Part shown: one piece after another, positions 17,956 to 26,514 of the stretch
Layout: each line of letters opens with the position of its first letter
How positions within the stretch are numbered: the stretch's first letter is position 1
From: Hyphomonas sediminis
GTDB lineage: Bacteria > Pseudomonadota > Alphaproteobacteria > Caulobacterales > Hyphomonadaceae
DNA: 64,000 bases
Reading direction: 5' to 3'
NCBI RefSeq assembly: GCF_019679475.1
Contig: NZ_JAIEZP010000001.1
Location: 1,612,001 to 1,676,000 of the forward strand
Position numbers and translations under genes: made by a program
The notes under the pieces: generated by a model
Seen by the model: only the letters and a program-made list of their open reading frames with translations
Databases searched by the model: none
Told to the model about the DNA's origin: nothing

Positions 17956-18584
17956 CCTTCCTCTCCTTATATATAATATATACAGCGCGGCAGGCAGCAC
18001 GTTTGACGTTGGATGCCAGCCCTGCGCATCGCGCACGCGCGGCGCTGCCAAATCGGGCAGCGCTGCCGCATCGGCCTGCACAAGTGTGCACGGAGGCCGA
18101 AAATTCTCCTCAATGTGAAATTTTACATGCAGATTCTCGCCGTCTTGTGGGATGGGCGCGCAAACCTGTCATGTTTGTCAGATAGATGGCGCAGACCACT
18201 GCTTTGACTTGTCCGGTCAAAACTGCGCTGAACATGTTGCGTAATGAGGAGTCCCGGATATTTTCTGAACTAATTGTAAAGCCCGATTGATCCGCAATTA
18301 GAGGATTGTTACCGTTGGGGTTCACCGGTAAGGGCTTTCGGCGATCGCCTGCAGAATGCCGGTGTAGCAGCTTAAAAAACTAGAGAGCGGATAAGCGCTC
18401 CGGAGAACAGCAGGGGAGGTGATTGGGTGTTTTTTTCCCTTCCACTTCCGGGTCAACTTTCGGCTCTCGTGTGTGTGCGGGCCGGCAAAAAGATCGGGAC
18501 GGCCTCGTAAGCAGGTCCGCCCGCAACCAGGATTTGCGCGCCTGAGGGGCGCGTCACCGTTTGGAGAGTTGAGAGGCTGACCTC
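17956..18584. other. Long non-coding stretch upstream of the DUF3450 operon
   Basis: About 630 bp with no gene I can support. Visible elements: an AT-rich patch with TATAAT at 17972-17977; an inverted repeat TTTGAC (18203-18208)/GTCAAA (18216-18221); a TTACCG/CGGTAA inverted repeat near 18308-18330; and a small stem CGCGCC (18537-18542)/GGCGCG (18548-18553) just before the ribosome site. It must contain the operon promoter and probably a long 5' leader, and could hide a small RNA. Confidence 0.5.
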
Positions 18585-19352
18585 ATGAAGAAACTTCTTT
18601 CACCTGCCCGCAGCGTCCTCGCTGCAGCGCTGATCGCCGGGCTGGCCGTTCCGGCTCATGCCCAGTTCCGCGAAGCGCTGAACGTGGGCGAACAGGCGAC
18701 CCGGAGGGCGGAACAAGTCCAAGACCAGATCAACCAGCTTGATGATCAGCGCTCGGACATGGTTCGCGAATACCGCACGCTTCTGCAGCGCCGCGACGCC
18801 GCAGAACTGTTTGCGAAACAGCAGGAGCTGGTTGTTCAGAGCCAGCGCGATGAGATCGCTTCGCTCACCGAACAGCTCGGCTCGATCGACGACATCACCG
18901 CTCAGACGGTTCCGATGCTCCTCGGCATGATCGAAGACCTGAAGCTGTTTGTCGCTGCCGACCTGCCGTTCAAGCAGGCTGAGCGCACCGCTCGTCTGGA
19001 AGCACTCGATGGCGTGATGGCTTCGCCGAACGTCACGGCTTCCGAGCAGTACCGCCTCATCATGGAAGCCTATCAGGCTGAAATGGAATATGGCCGTACG
19101 ATCGACACCTGGCAGGAAGAAATCACCATCGACGGTAACCCGACGACGGTCGACATGTTCCTCTACGGTCGCGTTTCCTACGTCTACGTGACGCCGAAGG
19201 GCAAAGCTGCGCGTTACGACCGCGCCACGGGTGAATGGGTTGCGCTTCCGGGCAGCTATGTTGGTGACATCCAGCAAGCCATCCGCGTCGCTCAAGGTAA
19301 GGCCCAGCAGGTCGTCCTGTTCGCTCCGGTCCAGAAGTTCTCGGTCCAGTAA
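18585..19352 (+). CDS. DUF3450 periplasmic coiled-coil protein
   Basis: A 255-residue protein with a signal peptide ending AVPAHAQ, then a predicted coiled coil (about residues 35-105, heptad-like QVQDQINQLDDQRSDMVREY). The C-terminal region matches the DUF3450 pattern, with LPFKQAERTARLEAL and EYGRTIDTWQEEI. DUF3450 genes usually precede a TtpC/ExbB/ExbD/TonB set, as here, so the product is probably an accessory of that energy-transduction complex in the periplasm. Exact role not established. First gene of a seven-gene operon ending at 24342. Confidence 0.9.
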   Translation: MKKLLSPARSVLAAALIAGLAVPAHAQFREALNVGEQATRRAEQVQDQINQLDDQRSDMVREYRTLLQRRDAAELFAKQQELVVQSQRDEIASLTEQLGSIDDITAQTVPMLLGMIEDLKLFVAADLPFKQAERTARLEALDGVMASPNVTASEQYRLIMEAYQAEMEYGRTIDTWQEEITIDGNPTTVDMFLYGRVSYVYVTPKGKAARYDRATGEWVALPGSYVGDIQQAIRVAQGKAQQVVLFAPVQKFSVQ

Positions 19353-19384
19353 GCGCCCGTCGATCAGAAATAAGGTTCACAAGT

Positions 19385-20779
19385 ATGTTCAAGATCAAAA
19401 CCCCTCTGAAGGCTCTGGGCGCGTCGCTCCTTATCGGTTCGGCCTCGCTGCTGGCTGCTCAGCCGGCTCTGTCCCAGTCTCTCTCCGATGTGCTCGCGGC
19501 CGTTAAGCGCGACTCCGAGCAAATGTCGTCCGCTGACGCTGCTCGCCTGAAAGAGTTCCAGGCCGACACCGCCAGCCAGTCGGCTCGCATGTCTGAAGCC
19601 CGCGGCGCTCTGGCTGCTGCTGAAGGCCGCGCCAACCAGCTCTCCGCTGAGTTCAACGCGAACGAAGCCACGCTCGGCGATCTCGAAGGCCAGGTGTCCA
19701 ACCTCGCCGGCGACTTCCAGGAGCTGCTCGGTCAGTTCCGTTCGGCAGCCGGCGCAACGATGCCGGAAATCGCCAACTCGGTCGCCAACTTCGACTATAA
19801 AGACCGCGTGGAAGGCATCGCTGAGATCGCCGAAGCCCGCGTTCTGCCGACCCGCGCCCAGCTGGAGCGTCTGCCCAAGGCGATGCTGCAGGAAATGATC
19901 GCCCAGTCGGAAGTCAAAACCTTCACCGCAACGGTCAACGGCATTGGTCCGGACGGCTCGAACGCTGAAGCAGAACTGATCCGTATCGGCGTCTTCACCG
20001 CAGCAACCACCAACGACCGCAAGTTCGTTGAAGTTCGCGGCTCGGGTTCCGACACCTTCCTCCAGGCATTCACGACCCAGCCTGCTGGCCCGTTCGCTTC
20101 GTCGATCGGTTCGCTGGTGCGCGCAGGTGAAGGCCAACTGGTCAAAGCTCCGGTTGACCCGTCCAAGGGTAACCTCTTCGGCATCCTCGGCGACCTGCCG
20201 AGCTTCGCTGATCGTCTTGCCCAAGGCGGCGCTGTTGGTGCTGTGATCGCGTTCCTCGCCATCATCGGTATCCTGATCGGTCTCTTCAAGATCTTCACGC
20301 TCTTCACCATGGGCGGCGCGATGCGCGGCACGGCGAAAACTCGCCAGGCTGGCACCAGCAACCCGTTGGCTCGCGTGTTCGAAGTCTACGAGAACAACCG
20401 CAATGCTGACGTTGAAACCCTCGAGCTGAAGCTTGACGAGCAGATCCTGCGCGAAAGCCCCCGCATTGAGCGCTTCAACGACATCATCAAGGTTCTGGCC
20501 GCTATCGCTCCGCTGATGGGTCTGCTCGGTACCGTTATCGGTATGATCATCACCTTCACCGCCATCACCATCTACGGTGCCGGCGATCCGAAACTGATGG
20601 CTGGCGGTATCTCCGTCGCTCTCATGACGACAGTGTTCGGTCTTGTTGCTGCTATCCCGCTGCTCCTGATCCACGCTGTGGTTTCGGCAATGGCTCGTGG
20701 CAACCAACAGCTGCTCGACGAACAGGCCGCTGGTCTCGTCGCCGAGAAGATGGAAGCCGCACACGGGGGCCGGGCATAA
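19385..20779 (+). CDS. TtpC-like MotA/TolQ/ExbB proton-channel protein
   Basis: A 464-residue protein with a signal peptide (cleavage near QPALSQS), an extracytoplasmic coiled-coil and globular region to about residue 275, then three membrane helices near residues 281-306, 367-391 and 404-434. The last two carry the ExbB/TolQ signature (IAPLMGLLGTVIGMI). This long form with an N-terminal periplasmic domain resembles TtpC of Vibrio TonB2 systems, where it is needed besides ExbB2, ExbD2 and TonB2. Codons such as GCT, CTC and CGT are frequent, suggesting high expression. Confidence 0.9.
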   Translation: MFKIKTPLKALGASLLIGSASLLAAQPALSQSLSDVLAAVKRDSEQMSSADAARLKEFQADTASQSARMSEARGALAAAEGRANQLSAEFNANEATLGDLEGQVSNLAGDFQELLGQFRSAAGATMPEIANSVANFDYKDRVEGIAEIAEARVLPTRAQLERLPKAMLQEMIAQSEVKTFTATVNGIGPDGSNAEAELIRIGVFTAATTNDRKFVEVRGSGSDTFLQAFTTQPAGPFASSIGSLVRAGEGQLVKAPVDPSKGNLFGILGDLPSFADRLAQGGAVGAVIAFLAIIGILIGLFKIFTLFTMGGAMRGTAKTRQAGTSNPLARVFEVYENNRNADVETLELKLDEQILRESPRIERFNDIIKVLAAIAPLMGLLGTVIGMIITFTAITIYGAGDPKLMAGGISVALMTTVFGLVAAIPLLLIHAVVSAMARGNQQLLDEQAAGLVAEKMEAAHGGRA

Positions 20780-20813
20780 GCCCGCCCCTCTAGCGCTCGA
20801 GGAGTAACCCGGT

Positions 20814-21323
20814 ATGGGTTTCCAAGACCTGCAAGCCTTCCTTGATCGTGGCGGTCCGGTTCTGATCGTCATCATGTTCGCCACATTCCTGATGTGGGCA
20901 CTGATCCTGGAACGGCTGTTCTACTTCCGCATCGCCCACAAGCACGTGGCAGCAGACGCGATCGCACAGTGGAATGCCCGCGCGGACCGTAAGTCCGTGC
21001 CGGCCCACTGGATCCGCGACAAGCTCGTGTCCGAAGTGCGCGCCAAGGCGGAAGCGAATGTTCAGTTGACCAAAGCAATGGTGGCCCTTGCGCCATTGCT
21101 GGGCCTGCTGGGCACAGTTACGGGCATGGTGGCCGTGTTCGATATTATGGCCATCACCTCCGGTGCAGATGCGAAGGCCATGTCGGCCGGTGTGTCGCGC
21201 GCCACCATCCCGACCATGGCTGGCATGGTCGCCTCTCTGTCTGGCATTCTCTTCACTTCGGGCATGGACCGTCGTGTGAGCCGTGCCGTGCAGGCGGTTG
21301 AAGATGAGATGGAGATCGGCTGA
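20814..21323 (+). CDS. exbB: ExbB-family proton-channel subunit
   Basis: A 169-residue inner-membrane protein, the short ExbB2 type. It has a first helix near residues 14-34 ([20 protein letters not shown]) and the two channel helices with [19 protein letters not shown] and the following ISRATI-like segment ([16 protein letters not shown]). It forms the pentameric channel that, with ExbD, powers TonB. Its stop overlaps the next start by 1 bp (TGATG). Confidence 0.93.
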   Translation: MGFQDLQAFLDRGGPVLIVIMFATFLMWALILERLFYFRIAHKHVAADAIAQWNARADRKSVPAHWIRDKLVSEVRAKAEANVQLTKAMVALAPLLGLLGTVTGMVAVFDIMAITSGADAKAMSAGVSRATIPTMAGMVASLSGILFTSGMDRRVSRAVQAVEDEMEIG

Positions 21324-21739
21324 TGCGTGGACGTAGTGCAAGAGCTCCCGACGAGGCCAATGTCGACCTGACGCCCATGCTGGACGTCGTCTTCATTCTC
21401 CTCATCTTCTTCATCGTGACGTCGACCTTCGCGCGTGAGCAAGCGATTGGCCTCGAGCCGCCGCCGCCCCCGCCGCCGGTTGACCAGCCAGACCAGCCTC
21501 CGGTTCCTGCGATCCTGATCTACATTGATGAGTCCAATCTCATCACTGTGAACGGTCGCGTGACGGATATCGGGTCGGTGCGTGCTAATATTGAGCGCGT
21601 GGTCGCAGAAAGCCCACAAAGTGCGCTTGTAATCCAGGCTCACCCGAAGACCCGTAGCGGTGTCGTGGTGAAGATCCGGGACGAAGCGTACAATGCGGGC
21701 TTCACTGACCGCGTTAACATCGTCATTTCGCAAACCTAG
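21323..21739 (+). CDS. exbD: ExbD-family protein, first copy
   Basis: A 138-residue protein with one N-terminal membrane helix preceded by [18 protein letters not shown]. The Asp in this helix is the proton-carrying residue of ExbD/TolR. A Pro-rich stretch follows ([15 protein letters not shown]), then a small periplasmic domain. Coupled to exbB by a 1-bp overlap. Two ExbD subunits in one operon suggest a heteromeric channel insert. Confidence 0.92.
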   Translation: MRGRSARAPDEANVDLTPMLDVVFILLIFFIVTSTFAREQAIGLEPPPPPPPVDQPDQPPVPAILIYIDESNLITVNGRVTDIGSVRANIERVVAESPQSALVIQAHPKTRSGVVVKIRDEAYNAGFTDRVNIVISQT

Positions 21740-21748
21740 GAGGACCGC

Positions 21749-22168
21749 ATGGCTAGAAAGAAACGCCTGGCAGCGGCTGGGGGCGGCGCTGAGGATGATG
21801 TGAACCTGACGCCAATGCTGGACGTCGTGTTCATTCTGCTCATCTTTTTCATCGTGACGGCACAGTTCATCAAAGAGCCTGGCGTACCCATCGTGCGCCC
21901 GGACGTTGAGAACAAGGCGGACGCAAAGCCGCTGGCCATCCTGATCGCGATCAATGAGAACAGCGAGATTTACGTCGACAAGAAACTTGTGAGCCCCGAT
22001 GAAATCGGGTTCGTCATCAAGGAAATGCGTTTGGACAACCCTCGTGGCGAGGTCGTTATCCAGACGGATGTCGATGCCGAAGCTCAAGTTATGGTTGACG
22101 TAATGGAAGCCATCAATAAGATCGACGGTGACACTGTCATCAAGATCTCCGCGAAAACCACGGGTTAG
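21749..22168 (+). CDS. exbD: ExbD-family protein, second copy
   Basis: A 139-residue protein beginning with a basic cytoplasmic tail (MARKKRLAAAG), then [18 protein letters not shown], nearly identical to the first copy in the membrane helix and channel Asp. The periplasmic parts differ, so the two are not recent duplicates. Starts 9 bp after the first exbD, with AGGAGG at the junction as a ribosome site. Confidence 0.92.
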   Translation: MARKKRLAAAGGGAEDDVNLTPMLDVVFILLIFFIVTAQFIKEPGVPIVRPDVENKADAKPLAILIAINENSEIYVDKKLVSPDEIGFVIKEMRLDNPRGEVVIQTDVDAEAQVMVDVMEAINKIDGDTVIKISAKTTG

Positions 22169-22180
22169 GGAGTATCTCAC

Positions 22181-22804
22181 ATGATGAATAATCCACTGAT
22201 CCGGTTTCTGGTTGGTATTGTCATCGCCATCCCGATTGTGCTCGCGATCTTCTTCCTGATGAACTGGCTGATCTCGGTTGACGAGATTGAACTGTCCGAA
22301 GGCGAAACACGGACTCTCGCAGCGATCACGCCGCAGAAGCAGGACTCCGAGGTGCGTACGCGCCAGCGGAGCCAGCCCAAGCGGATCGATTCCGCACAGA
22401 AGCCGCCGCCGCCGCCGAAACAGTCGGCCACCAAGTCGAGCATCAACCTGCCGACGCCGAAGATCGAGGGCGGTGTTCCGCAGAACCTTGATCTTGGTCG
22501 CATGAACTCGCTGGCAATTGATCCGGTGGCCGTCTCTGACCGTGACGCTCAGCCGATCCGTCCGCCGGCACCGTCGTTCCCGCAGCGCGCTGCGGAGCGT
22601 GGCCTGTCGGGCAGCTGCGATGTACGCTTTGACGTGGATACCCGCGGCAAGCCGTACAACATCGTGGCGACCTGCACGGACAACGTCTTCAAGTCGGAAG
22701 CTGAACGCGCCGTGTCGCGCGTGGAGTTTGCGCCGAAGATCGTGCGTGGCCAGGCGGTTGAACGCCGGAACGTTGTCTACCCGCTGGAATTCAAAATCCA
22801 GTAG
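22181..22804 (+). CDS. tonB: TonB-like energy transducer
   Basis: A 207-residue protein with an N-terminal membrane anchor (about residues 9-31), a Lys/Pro-rich periplasmic linker (AQKPPPPPKQS) and a C-terminal TonB domain from about residue 120 (FPQRAAERGLSGSCDVRF) to the end (VVYPLEFKIQ). It should bind TonB boxes of outer-membrane receptors, such as the receptor at 58834-61290 in this window. The linker is shorter than that of E. coli TonB, a feature also described for TonB2-type proteins. Confidence 0.9.
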   Translation: MMNNPLIRFLVGIVIAIPIVLAIFFLMNWLISVDEIELSEGETRTLAAITPQKQDSEVRTRQRSQPKRIDSAQKPPPPPKQSATKSSINLPTPKIEGGVPQNLDLGRMNSLAIDPVAVSDRDAQPIRPPAPSFPQRAAERGLSGSCDVRFDVDTRGKPYNIVATCTDNVFKSEAERAVSRVEFAPKIVRGQAVERRNVVYPLEFKIQ

Positions 22805-22814
22805 GGCCCCCATC

Positions 22815-22852
22815 GGGTGATGGCTGCTGTTTCGGCAGCGGCCATCAGCCCC
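22815..22852 (+). other. Hairpin between tonB and the TPR gene
   Basis: GGGTGATGGCTGCTG pairs imperfectly with CAGCGGCCATCAGCCC around a short loop (TTTCGG), giving a strong stem. No T-run follows, so this is more likely an attenuating or RNA-stabilising structure than a full terminator. It could set lower TPR-gene expression or protect the upstream messenger. Confidence 0.5.
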
Positions 22853-22938
22853 TTCGACGGAGTTGCCGGTAAGGGCTCAGGGGCCGGCCGGCGATCCATC
22901 AGGTCCAGTATGCCGCTTTGCGGTGAGGAGAAAAAACG

Positions 22939-24342
22939 ATGCAACTCAAGGCAATCCTTAAAGGGGCGATCGTAGCGGGGGCGATGGCAATCGTGGGTGC
23001 AGGATCTGCGCTTGCGCAGGCCTGTACGGAGACCACCTTCAGCGCCAAGACGGGCCAGACCTATCTTGATGCTGAAACCGCAGCGATGCAGAACAAGGAT
23101 TGGAACACCGCAATCACGAAGCTGAACCAGCTCCGCCAGGGCGAGCTGAACTGCTACGAAGAAGGCGCCGTGATCCGTCTTTCGGCCTATATCAAGATCG
23201 AGCAGGGTGACCGCGCAGGCGCCATCCGCGACCTTCTTGATGCGGTCAACAAGGGCTACATTCCTGAAGATCAGAAAGCCCAGACCTACTACAATATTGC
23301 GCAGATCTACCTGCAGGACGAAAACCTGCCGCAGGCGCTCGATTACATGAAGCGCTGGATGCAGGCTGGCGGCAAGCCGGACCGGACGCAGAAGTGGCAG
23401 CTGGCGGTGCTTTACCAGCGTGCGGACAACATGACCGAGGCCGTCAAATGGGCCGAGGAAGTTCGCCGCGACGATGGTTCGAAGTTTGACCAGCAGCTCT
23501 ACGATCTGCTCGTCTTCCTCTACAACGACACCGGCAACAAGGCGAAGCTCGCCGAAATTCTGGAAGTCCTCGTGGAGCGCAAGCCGCAGGAGCGCAAGTA
23601 TTGGGACGCGATTGCCGGCAACTACTTTGCCGCCAACGAAGAGCGCAAGGCGTTCGAAGTCCAGAAAGCCATGTATCTCGGCGGTCTTCTGACCACTGAA
23701 GATGAAATCATGCGCATTGTGAACTTCTACAACCGCTTCAACGCGCCCTATCATGCGGCTCGCGTGCTCGAGAAGGAAATGAATGCCGGCCGTGTCAAGA
23801 AGACGGTTGAGCGTATGTCCCTTCTGGCCGACTTCTACCAGGTCGCCCGTGAGCATGAGAAGGCAATCCCGGTGATCCGCCAGGCTGCTGAAATGGGCGG
23901 TGGTGGCGCGATGTATGAGCGCCTCGGCGCATCTTACAGCGAGCTGCAGAAATGGGCAGAAACCGAAGAAGCGCTTCAGAAAGCCCTGCAAATGGGCGGC
24001 GTGAAGGATCGCGGCAACGCCTGGGTTCGGATTGGCCAGTCTCGCTATGAGCGTGGCGACCGTTCCGGAGCCAAGGAAGCGTTCCGTCAGGCCAACAATG
24101 CGGGTTCCCGCGGCTGGCTCGCCTTCATGGACTCCGAAGAGTACACCCGCGACGCGCTGGTTTGCTTCGAAGTTCAGTCTGCCCTGCTGAACGTCCAGAA
24201 CGAGCAGAAGATCTGTAAGAAGCTTCAGGCCCTGGGCGACGCCATGCCGGAAGGCTGCAAAACGATCGAACCGCGTCTGCAGGCTGCAGAAGCGAAGTTC
24301 AACGAAACGGCCGAGTGCAAACGCGCTGCCCAGCCGGTCTGA
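22939..24342 (+). CDS. Periplasmic tetratricopeptide-repeat protein of the TonB operon
   Basis: A 467-residue protein with a signal peptide ending GSALAQA and multiple helical TPR-like repeats through the chain (for example YYNIAQIYLQDENLPQALDY and WVRIGQSRYERGDRSGAKEA). Six or more Cys residues suggest disulfides. A TPR protein commonly closes TtpC-type TonB clusters; it may scaffold the complex at the periplasmic face. Separated from tonB by 134 bp holding a hairpin, and followed by a clear terminator. Confidence 0.88.
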   Translation: MQLKAILKGAIVAGAMAIVGAGSALAQACTETTFSAKTGQTYLDAETAAMQNKDWNTAITKLNQLRQGELNCYEEGAVIRLSAYIKIEQGDRAGAIRDLLDAVNKGYIPEDQKAQTYYNIAQIYLQDENLPQALDYMKRWMQAGGKPDRTQKWQLAVLYQRADNMTEAVKWAEEVRRDDGSKFDQQLYDLLVFLYNDTGNKAKLAEILEVLVERKPQERKYWDAIAGNYFAANEERKAFEVQKAMYLGGLLTTEDEIMRIVNFYNRFNAPYHAARVLEKEMNAGRVKKTVERMSLLADFYQVAREHEKAIPVIRQAAEMGGGGAMYERLGASYSELQKWAETEEALQKALQMGGVKDRGNAWVRIGQSRYERGDRSGAKEAFRQANNAGSRGWLAFMDSEEYTRDALVCFEVQSALLNVQNEQKICKKLQALGDAMPEGCKTIEPRLQAAEAKFNETAECKRAAQPV

Positions 24343-24398
24343 TCTGTAAAAACAGGTCAGTGGGCTGAGCAGGCCGCCAAGGCAGCTTACCTAACCTG

Positions 24399-24428
24399 AA
24401 AGCCCCGGACCTCTGGTCCGGGGCTTTT
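24399..24428 (+). terminator. Rho-independent terminator of the TonB operon
   Basis: A perfect 12-bp stem AAGCCCCGGACC (24400-24411)/GGTCCGGGGCTT (24415-24426) with a three-base loop, then TT. It lies 57 bp after the TPR gene stop codon. Confidence 0.92.
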
Positions 24429-24510
24429 GCGTTGTGGTTGCGGCTTGCTTTGTGCCAGCGGGTATCCCGAAAGCGATAGCCCGTGGAAAGCCTTTCCTCC
24501 TGGGCGCCCA

Positions 24511-24543
24511 AAAGAAAACGCCGGCAGGTAAAGCCTGCCGGCG
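24511..24543 (-). terminator. Rho-independent terminator of the bactofilin gene
   Basis: A perfect 10-bp stem CGCCGGCAGG (24519-24528)/CCTGCCGGCG (24534-24543), loop of five. On the minus strand it is followed by TTTTCTTT. It lies 30 bp past the bactofilin stop. Confidence 0.92.
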
Positions 24544-24572
24544 CTTCCGGAAAACTTGCTGTCACGCCGCGT

Positions 24573-25106
24573 TTAGCTCGGCGGCGAGGAGCTGGAGATG
24601 CTGTAAGGGCCGGGCGAGGTGCTGGCCACCGAGGGCTTGCTCTCATTGGCCGATGTTCCGGCGGCAACGGGGCCGGTTTCGCGCAGCGGATCATCCGCAT
24701 GCTTCACCTGGCCTTCAAACACGGCGTTCGACTGGATCTGCAGCGAAGAGTGCACGATGTCGCCCTTCACATGGGCGCCGGTTTCCAGCTCGACCTTACG
24801 GGCGCGGATCGACCCTTTGATCCGTCCTTTGACCTTCACGACTTCGGCTTTCACTTCGCCGGTGATCTGGCCGCTGGCGCCGATGGTGATGTCCGTCGCG
24901 GAAACGTCGCCATCGACGATACCGTCGATCTGCAATGCGCCCTCGGAGGTCACGGAGCCATTGATCTTCATGTCAGCGCAGATGATCGAGGCTGCACGGG
25001 CGAGCGGTTTGGAGGCTGCGCCACGAATGGCATCCTGGGCGGGCACCGGCTTCTGCGGCGGTTCAGGCGGTGGAGCCGCCGGAGTCTTGTTATTCTTTGT
25101 GAACAT
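24573..25106 (-). CDS. bacA: Bactofilin (BacA-like cytoskeletal protein)
   Basis: Polymer-forming beta-helical cytoskeletal protein. The 177-residue protein has a Pro-rich N-terminal tail, a bactofilin core of about residues 40-140 with repeated short beta segments (GSVTSEGALQIDGIVDGDVS, GEVKAEVVKVKGRIKGSIRA) and a Ser/Pro-rich C-terminal tail. Its ATG lies 17 bp inside the M23 peptidase gene, so the pair is translationally linked. In the budding relative Hyphomonas neptunium a bactofilin works with the M23 peptidase LmdC in morphogenesis; this pair looks equivalent. Confidence 0.93.
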   Translation of the reverse strand: MFTKNNKTPAAPPPEPPQKPVPAQDAIRGAASKPLARAASIICADMKINGSVTSEGALQIDGIVDGDVSATDITIGASGQITGEVKAEVVKVKGRIKGSIRARKVELETGAHVKGDIVHSSLQIQSNAVFEGQVKHADDPLRETGPVAAGTSANESKPSVASTSPGPYSISSSSPPS

Positions 25107-26307
25107 GTTTGCCTGCTTTCAGGAACTTCATTGGGTCATATGGCTTGTCATTATACCACACTTCGAAGTGAAGGTGATCCCCGGTACTGCGCCCCGTAGA
25201 ACCCATGCGCCCGACCAGGTCCCCTACTTTGACGATATCGCCCTTCTTGACCGTATAGGAACGAAGGTGGCCGTAGCGGGATTTGAAGCCATGGCCATGA
25301 TCGATCTCGACCAGGACGCCATACCCGCCACGGGGGCCCGCATGGGTCACCGTGCCAGGGCCGGAAGCCACGATCGGAGCGTCACGATAGGCGGCAAAGT
25401 CCACCCCCCAGTGGGCGGCTGGCCGCTTGGTGAAGGGGTCGACACGAATGCCGTAGGGGCTTGTATAGCGAAACGGAACGCTGACCGGTTTGCCGAGAGG
25501 CAGGTCTTTCACGATCCGCTCGTAATGTTTCATTTCCGCGATGCGGGCGCGGGCCTGGGCGAGGCGCGTCATGAAGGACACGTCGCCGCCAATCACAGGC
25601 TCGGAAGAAGACGAGGTCAGCGCGCCGAGTGAGACGAGCGGGCCACCCACGCCGCTTTCAGGCGCGGCAATCCGGTCGCCGGTAGCAACCTGTGTCAGTT
25701 CCAGAACCCCGCGCGCGCGCTCGGCGCGTTCGGCGGCCAGATCTTCCATCTGATTGAACAGGAGGTTCATGTCAGACTCGATGGCCTTCGGCGTGCCCCG
25801 GGCGGCCGGCACACCGGCAGATGCCAGCGTCAGGTATGCGTCGCGGGACTGGCGGCGGTCGGCTTCCTCGATGGTTGCCTCAATCAGCAGGGCCGCGCCA
25901 TCGCCTTCCAGCGCCGAAAGCTTCAGGCCATCTTCATCGCGCATTTCATTGAGGAGGTCCTCAAGGGCGCGCTGCTTCTGTTCAAGCTCGGCCGTTTCCT
26001 TGGAGCGTTCTTCCAGCAGGGTGCGTTGCAGGGACTCGCGGGCGCGCAGATCCTGAACCCAGCGTTCGTATTTGGCCAGTTCCTTGCCTTCGCCGCCTTC
26101 GATGGTGCCAGGCGCGCCACCGAGAACGAAGTTCGCCGTGGCAAACATGGTCCATCCGGCAATGGCGGTAACGCCTGCTGCCATCATGGCCTGCTGCCAG
26201 GGAGAGATAGAAATATAGCGGACTGTGCCACCGCTACGGTGATATATTTGGCGTTCCGGGAAAGCGCGATCGAACGTCGCTTTCAGGTTTGCACTCCACT
26301 TCGCCAT
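25090..26307 (-). CDS. lmdC: M23-family peptidoglycan endopeptidase (LmdC-like)
   Basis: Membrane-anchored cell-wall hydrolase or hydrolase regulator. The 405-residue protein starts at the ATG at 26307 (MAKWSANLKATFDRAFPERQ). It has a membrane helix near residues 40-63, an extracytoplasmic coiled coil (ARESLQRTLLEERSKETAEL), and a C-terminal LytM domain with zinc-ligand motifs HWGVDFAA and HLHFEVWY, plus GYGVLVEIDHG. All zinc ligands appear present, so it is probably catalytic. The cytoplasmic N-terminus could contact bactofilin. Upstream in-frame codons to 26427 lack family-like sequence. Confidence 0.92.
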   Translation of the reverse strand: MAKWSANLKATFDRAFPERQIYHRSGGTVRYISISPWQQAMMAAGVTAIAGWTMFATANFVLGGAPGTIEGGEGKELAKYERWVQDLRARESLQRTLLEERSKETAELEQKQRALEDLLNEMRDEDGLKLSALEGDGAALLIEATIEEADRRQSRDAYLTLASAGVPAARGTPKAIESDMNLLFNQMEDLAAERAERARGVLELTQVATGDRIAAPESGVGGPLVSLGALTSSSSEPVIGGDVSFMTRLAQARARIAEMKHYERIVKDLPLGKPVSVPFRYTSPYGIRVDPFTKRPAAHWGVDFAAYRDAPIVASGPGTVTHAGPRGGYGVLVEIDHGHGFKSRYGHLRSYTVKKGDIVKVGDLVGRMGSTGRSTGDHLHFEVWYNDKPYDPMKFLKAGKHVHKE

Positions 26308-26514
26308 GCAAGCTACCCGTCGGCTGGAAACTTTGTCATGATATCCGCGCGGAATAACACATCCGCAGCGCTCCCATACCCCGCAAACATACATACCCAA
26401 TTCGCGGGGGGGCGAAACCCCTTCCAAGCATATTTTTAGGCAATGTTAGCATGATTGGGTAAATCTGCTCTTAACCGAGGCAACTGCTGCAAATGCTGCA
26501 GCTGCAGAAGGCGA

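Noticed and set aside
18110-18325. 71-codon minus-strand frame in the region before the TonB operon
   Set aside because: No ribosome site, no recognisable sequence and a weak coding pattern.
19364-20884. 506-codon open frame on the minus strand over the TtpC-like gene
   Set aside because: Antisense shadow of a GC-rich, highly codon-biased gene; its translation is His/Arg/Glu-rich without domains, while the plus strand shows clear ExbB-type helices.
21062-22813. 583-codon minus-strand frame over exbB-exbD-exbD-tonB
   Set aside because: Spans four well-supported plus-strand genes; no signal peptide, motif or ribosome site.
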